Positions 1 to 11,241 of a DNA stretch of 64,000 bases are shown here, piece after piece. The DNA comes from Epiperipatus broadwayi (Eukaryota > Onychophora > Udeonychophora > Euonychophora > Peripatidae). Position 1 is the stretch's first letter; each line of letters starts with the position of its first letter. A program made the translations under genes and the position numbers. The stretch is from assembly GCA_028023455.1 (NCBI GenBank), contig JAQFVV010006199.1, positions 6,954,972 through 7,018,971 of the forward strand, written 5' to 3'. The notes under the pieces are model-generated. The model was not told where the DNA came from. It saw only the letters and a list, made by a program, of their open reading frames with translations, and made no database searches.

Positions 1-540
1 TTATTATTCAAATATGCTTCTCTATTTAAAAAGTAACCAAGATATTTGACTATATTCACAATTTCAAGTTAAATAACTATCCAAACTGTAAGTTGATGAT
101 GATTTTTTTTTTATCTCTGGCTGATAAAGGATTTGAATTTTTTTAAATATTAATTACTAAACCAAAGTCTTTACGAGTAGCATTCAAGATATTAAGAACA
201 TTCTATAAATCATCTTTTGAATTGGCAATAATGTAATAATTATCAGCACATTATAAATTTAAAAACAGGGAAATGATTAAAATTTGAAAAAACTTCACTA
301 TCAGAGGTATCTTAGTACCTATTTCATGAAGCCATCCATAAAAGTTCCAACAAAGTTGGAACTAGTGCATTCTTTATTTAACCTTCGTTTGTAATTCAAA
401 TGACCTCAAATAATTCACCAGCAGTAGAAATTGTGTACACCAACTAATTTCAAACAGTGTCACAATCGTTTCTGATTAACTCAATTGAATGACATTTACT
501 TCTGACACTTATTCTTCATTTTCCAAAATATTATATATAT
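1..540. other. No gene seen; AT-rich non-coding DNA
   Basis: I see no open frame with recognisable protein similarity, no RNA gene and no clear repeat here. The sequence is A/T-biased with stops in all frames. Confidence 0.6.
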
Positions 541-648
541 TAGAGATCATTTATCTTTTTCACGTGTATGTGGTTCTGTGTCTCAGTTGTATAAGATGGA
601 TTGGATAGCTGTAGGGAGCTTGAAAGTCTGAATTCAAATTCCTTCTAA
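541..648 (+). repeat. tRNA-like SINE copy (family S2)
   Basis: This block recurs at 29991-30100, 34471-34540 and, in reverse orientation, at 31861-31960 and 48036-48070. Shared landmarks in order are GAGATCATTTATCTTTTTCAC, a CTCAGTTGTATAAGAT stretch like a tRNA A box, GGAGCTTGAAAGTCT, and TTCAAATTCC like a B box. The repeated order and the A-box/B-box spacing suggest a tRNA-derived SINE. The tRNA identity is not clear and the cloverleaf is poor. The copies differ at many positions, so they are old. That it is a repeat is directly seen; SINE status is inferred. Confidence 0.55.
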
Positions 649-907
649 TATGTAAATGGTTTATACTTATTGTTATGCAAATATTAAAGAAAAAAAAACA
701 GCATAATTTAGATCTACTTTTAAAGTGGTAGAATAATTTGATCTATTTTTTTTTTAAGAAAAACAAAGTAATGTATATATGCATTTGTGAATAGGCATTT
801 ATACTTTTATAAAGAGGCAGCAAATTATTTGAAAAGTATTCAATTATCTAAAAATAACATAATAGATCATAGTAGTGTAATGTATGTCTTGGGCTATCTA
901 CTCATTA

Positions 908-1198
908 AAAATTTATGTAATTTGATAATGTTAATGTGAAAATAATAAAGGATAAAAAATAGATAAGTAATTTTAAATAAATTAAAATACTGTGGCTAAT
1001 TAATTTAAAGCAAGTATAGAATAGTAGTGGAATTATATTAATTTTACATGACAGTCATGCAAAATTAACATAATTCCACTACTATTCTATACTTGCTTTA
1101 AATTAATTAACCACAGTATTTTAATTTATTTAAAATTACTTATCTATTTTTTATCCTTTATTATTTTCACATTAACATTATCAAATTACATAAATTTT
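908..1198. repeat. Near-perfect palindrome, arms about 145 bases
   Basis: The two arms pair around base 1053 with only a few mismatches; for example 1046/1060 and 1037/1069 do not pair. The loop is essentially absent, since the centre reads CATGACAGTCATG. The outer limits are 908 and 1198. Such a structure would form a hairpin of about 145 base pairs as single-stranded DNA or RNA. The high arm identity implies recent formation or gene conversion between the arms. The right arm coincides with a small TIR element, listed separately. Confidence 0.85.
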
Positions 1199-1212
1199 GC
1201 ATGACTGTCGTG
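1047..1212. mobile_element. MITE-like element with 20-base terminal inverted repeats
   Basis: Bases 1047-1066 and the reverse complement of 1193-1212 match at 19 of 20 positions, both containing ACAGTCATGCAAAATT. The element is about 166 bases, non-coding and AT-rich, as expected for a miniature inverted-repeat transposable element. An inverted copy of its interior extends left to 908, so the palindrome may be two copies fused at one TIR. No target-site duplication is evident, and the superfamily cannot be assigned from the ends. Confidence 0.55.
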
Positions 1213-2040
1213 TTTTTATTTTGATACTTTTATCCATGTTTGTGCACGTGTGAAATGTATATAAGCATATATTTTTAAATATCAAGAATTTTGGGAGATT
1301 TTGTGAGTTCTACTTTGTTTTTACTTTTAAGTAGTCATTTGTATCATTTCAATGCTATAGTTATTTATTTGCTTATTAATTTCATTGATTTTTTTTTTGT
1401 TATTATTTATAAAATTGCATTTTTAGATTTATTATGTTTTGAATTAATATTAAAAATAACTTTATTTAATCTAGTTGAGGTAAAAAGTAAATATTTAGAA
1501 TATGTCATTTGACTACAGTGCAAATATTCAAAATAGAAAGAACGCTTAGAGAAATCAATATTATTTGTCTTATTTTGTAAACTGTAGCACAGAATCCATG
1601 CTAAATAAATATATTCAGGCTTTTTAAAAAAAATCTTTGTTTAGCTTTATCTTTTAACCTATAATCAGACCATAATTAAATTGTTAGATAATTTAAATAA
1701 AATAAGTTTACTTTTTCATTCCCATTAACATAGCAAAATAAACAAGAATAAGCTAATCAATAAGTTTTATATAATTTTTCTTTAAACAAAAACATGAAAA
1801 TCCTTTTTTTTTTGTTTGTCATTGAGGAACAAAAAACAAAAATGTGTCTGATGATTTGGTTGGTATTACTATCTACATTACATTGATTACTCAAACTCAC
1901 AAAAGATACTTTTGGATTAGAGTAAATAGAAAAGATTCCTCTTTCTAATATAAATATTGAATATAAACCATGTGCTTGTTTGATATACATACTATACTTG
2001 TAAATATAAATAAACATAGCGTAATATATGAAATTAAAAT
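1213..2040. other. No gene seen; AT-rich non-coding DNA
   Basis: Short open frames occur (for example 1291-1512 and 1757-2062 minus), but their translations are Phe/Ile/Tyr/Leu-rich strings with no motif, as random AT-rich DNA gives. A CATTGATTACTCAAACTCAC stretch near 1880 resembles the ATTGATTACTC core of the fold-back family at 11 kb, but only over about 20 bases. Confidence 0.6.
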
Positions 2041-2582
2041 GGAAATAATCACAACCTCCCAAAAGCTATGTATAATTAATAATCATCTATCAATAAATGA
2101 AAAGAATAAAATGATTCCATCTATATGGTCTCTTATAGTATTTAAGCATACATTTATTGACATGTTATAACATAGATTGTGAATTCTGTTTATTAACCGG
2201 ATTTAAGTGTGTTGCAAATTCTTCTGCAATAACTATTAAACATTGAGAAAATAAAGATGGCATCCCATTTTTAACAATTCCTAAATATCAAATAAAAATT
2301 TTCATTTGATATTTAGGAATTGCTAAAAATGATGTTTAGGGATTGTTAAAAATAAAGTGCTGCCTTTATCCTCTGATTGTTTAATAGTTATTTCAGAATA
2401 GTTTGCACTATACTTAAATTTGACTAATAAACAGAATTCATGCTCTGCATTATAACATGTCAATAAATGTACGCTTAAATATTCATTAGAGATCAAAGAA
2501 TAGATGGTATCATTCTATTCTTTACATTTATTGGCAGATGATTAGTTTATACATAACTCCTGGGGAGTTACAATTACTTCCG
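2041..2582. repeat. Large diverged fold-back (inverted repeat), about 540 bases
   Basis: Left and right halves are imperfect reverse complements centred near 2298. The inner stem CAATTCCTAAATATCAAAT (2275-2293) pairs exactly with 2304-2322. Further out, GAATTCTGTTTATTA, TATAACATGT and CATTTATTGACATG on the left have counterparts on the right. The outermost pairing is GGAAATAATCACAACCTCCC (2041) against the reverse complement of about 2563-2582. Arms differ at many positions, so the structure is older than the palindrome at 908. No coding content is visible. It is likely a fold-back or MITE-type transposon. Confidence 0.7.
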
Positions 2583-3764
2583 TAACAATTTTATATTAAG
2601 TACATATACTAAACTGTTAATTTTTGATATCTAAAAAACTGCTTTGCTGTTATATATTAATAATGTTGTACATGTTTTATCTTTTCAAATAAAAGCAAAG
2701 ATTTTCTTTTATCAGATAATGTATATTTTAACAGCTTTTATCAGAAGAGTTGTGTGCAATAGAAAATTCAGATATGTGCATTCAGACATTATCTGTACAC
2801 GAGCTGAACAAAAGTATGGAAACATTACTAATACTTTATAAATATTGCATACTGCTATCATTTACATCAATATCTAGTTGTATTCTATGTGGTAGAGAAT
2901 TGTACAAGATACTTTTTAGGAAAATATATATATATATATTAAAGAAAAAACAAAAACATTATATACTTCTTCAAATATTCCGGGTTTTTTTTATGTACTT
3001 ACTTAATTTTACATGGAGCATTCCAACTACTTCATAGATAATTATTATCAGCCATATATTCATGGTACTGAAATAGTATTTTTTTTAACAATAGTATATT
3101 AAATTATTCTTATATATTTATGGATAAAAAGAATAGGATACTTTACAAACTAAACAATAATGGTCAAAATTAAAATAAAAAAAACCAAGTCATTAAATTA
3201 TTCTTTATTATTGATCTTCCATGATTTTATTATGTGATTATGTTTATGTGACATCTTATAAGACAAAGTAAATAATAATGGAGATATTAAGAACCAATTT
3301 TACAGCAGGAAAAAAAACAATACTATAAAATTTTAAAATTTATTTTTTAAAAAAAAAAAAATATTTTCTATTTTATTTAAAAGACATTTAATAATTGAAA
3401 TAGTCAATTTTTTATTTTACTCAGTATATGATTCAAACTATTTCTAAATAAATTTTCATTGATACAGTTATATCTTGTCTTATATCAAATTTATAATTTA
3501 TTTATAATTTATTTAAAATTTTTATCTATATTAAATTGCCAACTTCTATATATTTATTTTTAGTGATTTTTGTTATCTTTATCTCTTACTATTATTTGAA
3601 TTATATATAAATCTTTTCCTATTGTTTTTATAGATTTTAAAATATCTCATATCACAAGTATGTAATTTATATGAATTAGTTTTATGATACAGTTTATTTT
3701 TATTTATTATTTTAATTAATTTAAAGTCTAATTGCTTATAAAATTATTTAATATCTGTACTTTT
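2583..3764. other. No gene seen; AT-rich non-coding DNA
   Basis: Overlapping short frames at 2644-3037 give no recognisable protein. Poly-A/T tracts and a (TA)n run near 2927 are present. Nothing else is supported. Confidence 0.6.
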
Positions 3765-3980
3765 GAAGAGTATTAATTAATTTATTGAACACACAGAAAG
3801 CATATGTAAATACTTTAATCAGGCTTCAACCTGTATTCAATGTGCTTTAAAATTTGTAATAATCAAGCATATTTTTAAGAACGGCCATCTTATTTTTAAT
3901 CTAAATTTCCACTTATATAGGCGAATCTGAAGCATCTTGATTTGGAAGCATGAAGTAGTTCTTTTCTCCATTATTTCCTT
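3765..3980. repeat. Direct duplication, copy A
   Basis: Copy A is repeated in the same orientation at 4062-4330. Both begin with GAAGAGTA followed by TTAATTTATTGA and share AGAAAGCATATGTAAATACT, TAATAATCAAGCATATTTT, GGCCATCTTATTTTTAA and TCTGAAGCATCTTGATTT. Identity is high throughout. Copy A lacks a block of about 54 bases that copy B has after CAAGCATATTTT. The intervening 81 bases are unrelated. No coding content is seen. Confidence 0.85.
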
Positions 3981-4061
3981 TACAAATTAACTTACGCAAA
4001 TTCTTGCGATTTACAGCAAGTTAATGTTATGATCTTAATGTTGGAAATTCTATAAACTATT

Positions 4062-4330
4062 GAAGAGTAGTAATTAATTTATTGAGCACATAGAAAGCAT
4101 ATGTAAATACTTTAATCAAGCTTTAACCTGTATTCAATCCGCTTTAAAATTTGTAATAATCAAGCATATTTTGCCGATAGAGGGACCTTCCAAACCACGA
4201 CACAAGATAGCGACTTTTATAAAGATAAGAAAGGCCATCTTATTTTTAACCTAAATTTCCACTTATATAGGCAAATCTGAAGCATCTTGATTTTGAAGTA
4301 TGAAGTGGATCTTTTCTCCACTGTTTCTTT
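4062..4330. repeat. Direct duplication, copy B, with about 54 extra bases
   Basis: This is the partner of 3765-3980. The extra block lies at about 4173-4226 and starts GCCGATAGAGGGACCTTCC. It is visibly richer in G and C than its surroundings. Either B gained it or A lost it after duplication. No flanking short direct repeat or terminal inverted repeat delimits it clearly, so a transposon insertion cannot be shown. Confidence 0.85.
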
Positions 4331-6184
4331 CTTAGAGAATATTATTTGGCATGCATATGATACATGAAATAAATTATCCTAGATTCTTGAAAAAGAATGT
4401 ATTAAGATGTATAATTGCTTATTTATTATTGTGAAAGAGGAAAAATAAATTGCTTATAGTATATTAAACTCTCAAAATCTAAGTAATTAAAAGTATATTG
4501 AGGTGTGTTGTTTACTTTTGTAATTTTAAACGAAAACAGACTTTTGGTTAAATTATAACAAATATATTAGGAATTATAATTTTAAACCTGACTATAAACT
4601 TGTTTGAAAATCTGCTTGAAGCTTGAAAAATCTATTTTTCTTTCATTTTATTTTGTCAAATTTGGTTAGCTGAAAGCAACATTAAAAATAATTTAGAACT
4701 GAAGAAAGGCACAGGTTAAATGCCTTAATCAATAATTATTGGAAGAATCTAACATTAATTGCTATTTACTAACTAATGGAACTTTTACTTGTTGCTACTG
4801 TTGTTAACATCATATCCCGCTAACTCCAACTTTTTTAAATCATTAGATTTTGCTTTTCTGTTCATGTAATCTTAACTTCAGACATCTCATTTTAAACCTA
4901 AAGAAGTTGCATATTGAAGAACTGATGGTGTTGAAGTTTAAGAAACTATTGTTGAAACTGTTTAAAAATAAAACCATCTATGGCTTACATATATATCTCA
5001 AGTCAACCAGAAATTAGAAGAGAGTTGTCTATTAAAAGCACCGGTGATTCTGAGACTTAATTCAACAAAAGATTTTATTAAAGTATCATCAGAGTGGAAA
5101 TATCATAAAGAACTCTACTTAAAAAGGAACTTTTGATAAACCTATATATGAACTAATTTTTACAGATACATCTTGAGTTATAAGATCTAAATAATAAAGA
5201 ACTTCACATGATTTATTTATATTATAGTAATTATATCTTAAGTAATACTTTAAATGTATATTTTAATGAAGGTATGTTACCTTTGGCATCCTTTTGTAAT
5301 GTGTATATTAAATTATAGTTATTGCAATGAAAATAAAGAAATAGTATATACAGAGAAACACATCTTAATTAAGTTTTTCATTTTTATATACAGTATTTGA
5401 AATATTCTACAAATAATGATTTATATATATTATTACATCAATTAATAATTATTTACACTATTTATTGTTAAATAGTTAGCCTTAATTTTTTTTGTTCTCT
5501 ATGTATTATTTCTCTCTATATATATTGATTATGGCTGTGATTGTATAATCTCTGAATTTCATATTCTGACTACTAAGTTACGCAAATCCAAGTGGTTAAA
5601 GTATGTATTAATTGTTGAAACCAATCAATTCATGAACTTGAATTATGGTGCTTATGATATAATTATTTTATTTCTATAAATAAAATTGATTTTAGATTTA
5701 TTTAAGGATAATTAAATGTTGCATTAATATAGATCTTACTTTAATTGATTGTAGACATCCACACACCATTCTCTTTATTCTATTACAATATATTCCTTAT
5801 GCTTTTATATAGTTTTTATTTATATTATACAAGTTATTTTCTTAATTTTAATTTAATAATAAATCTCTTTATTATTTAAATATTCTATCTTTTAAAAAGA
5901 CTTGTATCTTGTGTTTGGAAAGAAGAGTACGGTATTCATTATAAATATTGTTCCATCTGTAAAGCACATGTGCTGTGGTTTAAGCTACATTGTTATTATA
6001 ATTTATTATTTAAACTAAATTATTAATGCTTCCTTTATTTATTTGTTTTTTCATTGAATTATTTATATAATTACATTATTCTCTTAATAAAGTATGTCTT
6101 ATTTTTCATGTTATAAACTAATAATTGTTGTTAAGTATGTGTTGTTTCAATTTAATTTTTATAACAAGATCAATCCTTTATTCT
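4331..6184. other. No gene seen; AT-rich non-coding DNA
   Basis: There are no long open frames, no clear repeats and no RNA gene. Stops are dense in every frame. Confidence 0.6.
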
Positions 6185-6790
6185 AGAGTTATCTACAGTA
6201 TGTTTGAGTAATCAGTGATTACAAGATGCCCTATTGTATTTTAAATTTCTATTCTCAAATCGATTTTGTTTTTCCCTTTATCAGTAAAGCTTAGGGTTCA
6301 AAACTGCAAGTAATACAGTAATTCAAATCAATCTAAGATTTTGAATTCAAGTCAACCTGCTTGTGAACAATTATATAGATTTGATTCCAGTTCAGTATCT
6401 ATATATTTTAGTATCCTCAGTTCTTTATTAACTACAAGCACATCGACCCTCTGGATAAAAATCATTTAATTTTTATATAATAAAATGAGCAACTTTCTCT
6501 GTCATCTACTGTAATTTGTTCAAGCAGATTGATTTGGATATAAATCTTTAGGCTTATTTGAATTTCAAGTTGTTAGTTTCCCAAAGAAAAAAACCTAATT
6601 TAAAAGTGATTAGTATTAGATACCTAACTGCATTTTTTCCAGCTTTGAATCTCAAGCTCTACTCACAAATGCAAAAACCATAAACCAAACCAAAGATTGT
6701 GCATTTAAAATGCAAGAAGGCATCTGATAATCATTGATTACTCAAGTTTAACACCAGTGTAGAAAATTGTATTACATATTGTTTGAGGTG
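6185..6790. repeat. Old fold-back related to the 11-kb family
   Basis: GTTTGAGTAATCAGTGATTAC followed by AGATGCC and TGTATTTTAAAT (about 6200-6247) reappears in reverse complement at about 6705-6765. The motif, essentially GGCATC plus ATTGATTACTC, is the core of the fold-back at 11242-11603 and its derivative at 51341-51451. Outside this core the arms are hard to align, so the element is old and its ends are approximate. Family membership is inferred from the shared core. Confidence 0.45.
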
Positions 6791-7195
6791 AAGAATTGAT
6801 TAGTTGTTATTATTAATTTAATTTTTATTGAACTTTTTGTTTATTTCTTTGTATAATTTGATCCTTTAAATCTATCTATACTCCATTATTTTTTTTTTGT
6901 TTTGTTTATATTATTATCATAATCAATATATTTTTTTTTTGATATATTTTTCTTAAGGAACCTATATTTTTATATATATAAATTTATGATGCAATTTAAT
7001 GAAATAATTCAAAATTATAACGAGAAGAAACTTAACATTTATAAAAATTGATACAATGAAGATAGCAATTAATAATTATATTAAAAACAAAAATATTTAA
7101 AACTCTCAAAAACTTAACTGAATATTTAACAAAACTGTGTTTTCAAAGCATGTATTTAAAATTTAATAGTAAATTTTTTATTGAATAAAACCCTT

Positions 7196-7305
7196 AGTGA
7201 TAGACTGTCAAACTGGAATCTAAGATCCTCAGATCAATTTCAGTTCTGGCACTTCCAGCACTCGAACTTCTTATGGATTTTTGAACAATAAGGTCTTTCA
7301 TTTAT
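7196..7305 (+). repeat. Repeat family S3 copy (tRNA-like SINE fragment)
   Basis: Read on the reverse strand, this segment contains CATAAGAAGTTCGAGTGC and TGAAATTGATCTGAGGATCT. They match the plus strand at 59765-59875 (CATAAGAAGTTTGAGTGCC, AATTGATCCTGAGACCT) and more weakly 13625-13700. The 59-kb copy continues into a tRNA-like sequence; this one preserves mostly the B-box side. Copies are well diverged. Confidence 0.45.
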
Positions 7306-7527
7306 TTATTTATTTTGTGCATTGAATAAAATATTTTCTTAGTAATGATTTGGAAATTTATAGATGATTGATTTCAAAGAAAAATGTATTGAAGTGCATA
7401 AATTAAAGACTATATTTTGTGTGGGATTTTAAGTATAGCAAAACAGAAAAGAAAATACAATAAAATTCATTTTCTAAATACAGAATTTATAATATGAAAT
7501 ATAAAAAAACACAAGTTATAATTTAGG

Positions 7528-7930
7528 CTTTTGATCCTGTTGACCATGTTAAACTTTTGATTGTTTTTAGGAAAATGAATATCCAATTAAAAATTGACTA
7601 TTGTAAATAGACCGATTTAAATTGACAAAAAAATTTGGGCTGGTTTATAAATTATTATTCTTGCCTATTTATTATATATATAATAAGAGAAATCATATTG
7701 GATAAAAACAAATATGAATCGAGATTAGTGGGAGAAATAATCATAAATATGTTGATTATATCATGCTTATATTTGAAAATAGAGAAGATTCTAGTATGTT
7801 CAGAAGTAAAATTAAAGAATAGAATGGACAGGATTATAGGTAACTATGAAGTCAATATTAACTGTCGTATAATTATAAAAATGTTTGGTAGATTCCTGGA
7901 AAAATATAGGAATATATCTTTTACAAAATG
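7528..7930 (+). pseudogene. Decayed non-LTR LINE reverse-transcriptase fragment
   Basis: The frame from about 7528 reads AFDPVDHVKLLIVFRKMNIQ before a stop. That matches motif A of non-LTR reverse transcriptases, where the pattern is (K)AFDxVDHxKL followed by a short helix. The catalytic Asp of motif A is present. The region after the stop (an open frame at about 7635-7931) is about 98 codons, lysine- and isoleucine-rich; I cannot align it confidently to RT motifs B or C. No YADD or FADD box is visible nearby. The family resembles the LINE at 48-50 kb. This call rests on a single motif and is tentative. Confidence 0.35.
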
Positions 7931-8889
7931 ATCAAAATTACCTAAGCTATGATATTTTTGTAACTCTTTATGGGTATAAACTTTGACCCTAAAGAAAGAT
8001 AAGAAAGTGTGTAGTGCTTTTGAATTGTTGAGCTGATTTTTTTAGAATATTTTGGAGAGCAAGGAAAGTAACCAAATCCATGCTAAGTCATTCGAGTCAA
8101 AAGCTATTTAGTTGATTATTGGGAGTGGATATCAACTTTACTCTTACTTTATAAACATTCTATGAATTTATTTTTGTTGAAATTTATTTTTTGCTTAAGC
8201 ACAACTAAAATATTATATTTTAATTAATTCTACATTTTTATTTTGTTTTGACTTTCTTTTTAACTATCATTTTACATTACAGTTGCTTAAAGGTAAAAAC
8301 ATATTATAAAATATTTTTTAAGAAAGAATTATTTGTCAAGCTTTCCATTTACTGAATGTTGAGGATTTAAACAGTTTTCTATTCTTATTTTATCTTCTAG
8401 GTAAGAATAACTACATTTTTAACTGACCAGTATTGGATGATTATTTTATATAAAAGAAAAATCCCATGCCTGATTAACCTAGTTATAGTCATAATAGGTG
8501 GATCTATATCACTTTTCCATTGCTTCAAATATAATTTTTTCTCATAACTTTATCAAATGAAGTCTGCTCTTAATTTTATATTTGCTTTTATTTCTAAAAT
8601 CATGAAACATTTGATTGTACTAAACAATCTTTTGTCATATTAAAAGATAAAGAAAACAAAGCACATGAATACTGTAATAATTTTTGTCTCATAGTGTAAT
8701 AAGGTCTTCATTTGTATTTCAAAATGTTTATTTTACATAGAATGGAATTAAATAATTTTTGAAAATTATATGACAACTGATTTTTAATACAATGTGGAGT
8801 TTATCAACCTGTCATTCATTTAAGATTAACTCAAGAGGATGAATTGGGAAAATTATGGGAAATATGTAACATTATCCTTACATTCTCCA
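7931..8889. other. No gene seen; AT-rich non-coding DNA
   Basis: There are no recognisable coding, RNA or repeat features. It may include the degraded remainder of the LINE fragment on its left. Confidence 0.5.
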
Positions 8890-9290
8890 AATCAAAGCAT
8901 TATCTTGGAACATAGTAGTGTTTTCTAGAAACAATGTTTGCAACATGGAATAGATTGTGCTCTAAAATGTTGGTATAATCTGCTGCTTTAATACATCCAT
9001 ATAGGGTAATGACCAGATCAAAAGAATAGTATATGGCTTTCCAATTAAAGAAAAGTAGGTCTCATCACTAGGCTCTTTTTGGAGAATTGCTATACAGTGA
9101 TTCATCTATCAAATTATATTTTTCCAGGCAGCCATTGTTCGATTTGCTTAAGTTTAAGAATATAGCATCTGCATTAAAAACTCATCTAGATATGTGTTGG
9201 CCTTTGCAATGATTTGTTTCTTGGCATTTTTTGTAGTTTTTGGCTGCTAATCTTTTTTTATATCCATGACCTTTTAATAAAGCATTAATT
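8890..9290 (-). pseudogene. Decayed Tc1-type transposase fragment
   Basis: Minus-strand translation in shifting frames gives, in order, HGYKKRLAAKNYKK (near 9270), a LIDESLYS piece like the FTDES motif of the DDE catalytic domain (near 9095), and AADYTNILEHNLFHVAN (near 8960). The last matches the Tc1 segment that follows the second conserved block (family pattern YxxILExxLFPxA). It ends near a VPR/DNA-like remnant where Tc1 proteins have the QDNAPKH box. Several frameshifts and stops break it. Terminal inverted repeats and a TA target duplication were not located. It is a dead remnant of the Tc1/mariner superfamily, encoding a cut-and-paste transposase in life. Confidence 0.5.
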
Positions 9291-11241
9291 TCTGATTGCA
9301 ATTGTTTTTAATGGGTTTTATTTTTTTTATTTTTTAATAAATTCAATCATTATTTTGAAACTTAATCTTGAAATATTAATTATTAATTCACTTTTGTATA
9401 TCACTGCTCCAGTTCTATAAGTCCAACATTGGGTGAGTTTATATTTGTAAAAAAAAAAAATAATGTTATATTGATATGTATTTTCATTTCTGTCTTCATG
9501 ATATCAAAAATCAGACATTTTTATTTAAATATTCTAAGAATTTATTATGTGTGTATTGTTATTAAAGATTATGTGATTATTATTATTATAAGGTATATCA
9601 TTTTTTAATCTTTTTGTATAGACTGAAAATAATTGTCCAAGACATTCAAAATGTCTTGTAATAATAAAAACTTAAGAATAAAAAAGGATAGAGATCATTT
9701 GATAAAGTTATGAAACAAAAATTTTTTAAGGTCAATTTTCAATATATATATATATATTTAATTTCAGAATTTTGTGAAATGAAAAGATTGATAATTTGGT
9801 AAAATTGGGAATTATCATTCTTGACAAAATGGGGACTGGATTATCTAGATAGAAGAGATCAGATGAACATACATGATATATCATATAGTATATGAAATGA
9901 TATATTAATGAAAGTATATTCCAAAATTCAGCAATGATATCAATTGGAAATACTATTATTTATAGAAGTGTTAGAAAATATGTTATTGGAAGAATCATTG
10001 ACTCATACTGATATTAAATTTCTTTGTAGCATTTTTCCAAGTATAACATTTCTTAAGAAGAATCATAAATGTTTCTTTGACACAATTTGGAAATTATATG
10101 AATCAAATGAAAAAACTTTTTTATATCTTATCTTTTTTTTAACAACTTAAGATCAAATTTAATTTTCTTAATAAATCATTAAGCAAGATTTTGACATCAA
10201 GCTTTTTGATTGGTGATAAAAGAACAATAATAACTGTTTTTTCACTACCAAGATTAATATGGCTATCAAAACATATAGCAATTTTCAAAAAAACAAACTG
10301 AGTTATACTGTTCAACTAAGTTCCATAAATCCTGGCAGAAAAAAACTTTTACAGAAACTCAAAACACCTGCCAAAAAAATTAAGATTTGTAATGTGACCT
10401 CAGGGATTAACCCATGGGTTCTACTATGATCTAAGTGAAGTATGAATTTACTTCACAAAATTATCAGTTAAAACCTAGTTTCTTTATAATAATGCAATTA
10501 TATATTTATGTTGAGAGACATGTAAGAAAAATAATAATTAGCTATAAAATGCTAAGTTACTTTGAAGCCTATTACTTTTATCCTGTCATTATGTTTAAAT
10601 TTATTTTTCATATTAAAGTGAATTTATTTTTAAAAATAAATCATTAGTTTTATTTTGATTCATTAAACAATATACATCCAAATGGCATGTTTGGTTTATA
10701 TTTGTCTATTTAAATTATTCTAACAAATTAATCTATCAGTATCCATTTGATTCTTTTCTGTTGCCTATATTGCTTTTTGTTACACACATCATTACTTTAA
10801 ATAAGGAAATGCTCTACTGGACTATGTACATGAGTTGATTCTTTTTATACTTCCATAGAATGACTTAAAAAATATTATAATCATGCTCATTTATTATTTT
10901 AGTCAGCTTGTTGGTGTAATTTTCTGTTTGATGACCTTGCTGGTATTATTGCTTGTTTATTGTAGTTTATAATCTCCATCTTAAATGCCTAGATAGACTC
11001 ATTTTTCTAGGAATTGAACCATGATTTTTTTTTCTCGCCAGTAAATTTTTCTGTTCTTGAGTAAACTACTCACTACTAACAAGTGTCAAAAAATGATTAA
11101 ATATTATATACAGCAGTCTACATTTGAGAAATTTGTAGTAGAGATACTGTATTAGGAGAAGAATAAAATCTAATTAATATATATTTGTGAAGTAATAATC
11201 TTAATAATCATAAAGTAATGTACAATTATTAAAAATTCTTT
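9291..11241. other. No gene seen; AT-rich non-coding DNA
   Basis: Small frames such as 9944-10150 (68 codons) and 10435-10647 (70 codons) show no motif or family resemblance. The 68-codon frame is compositionally less biased than most, but I cannot assign it. Nothing else is supported. Confidence 0.5.

Noticed and set aside
1291-1512. Short open frame with a hydrophobic, membrane-like translation
   Set aside because: Runs of Phe, Leu and Ile are what T-rich DNA encodes by chance; no motif, and dozens of similar frames occur across the window.
9944-10150. 68-codon frame as a small gene
   Set aside because: No upstream or downstream signal and no recognisable similarity; about the size expected by chance in 64 kb.
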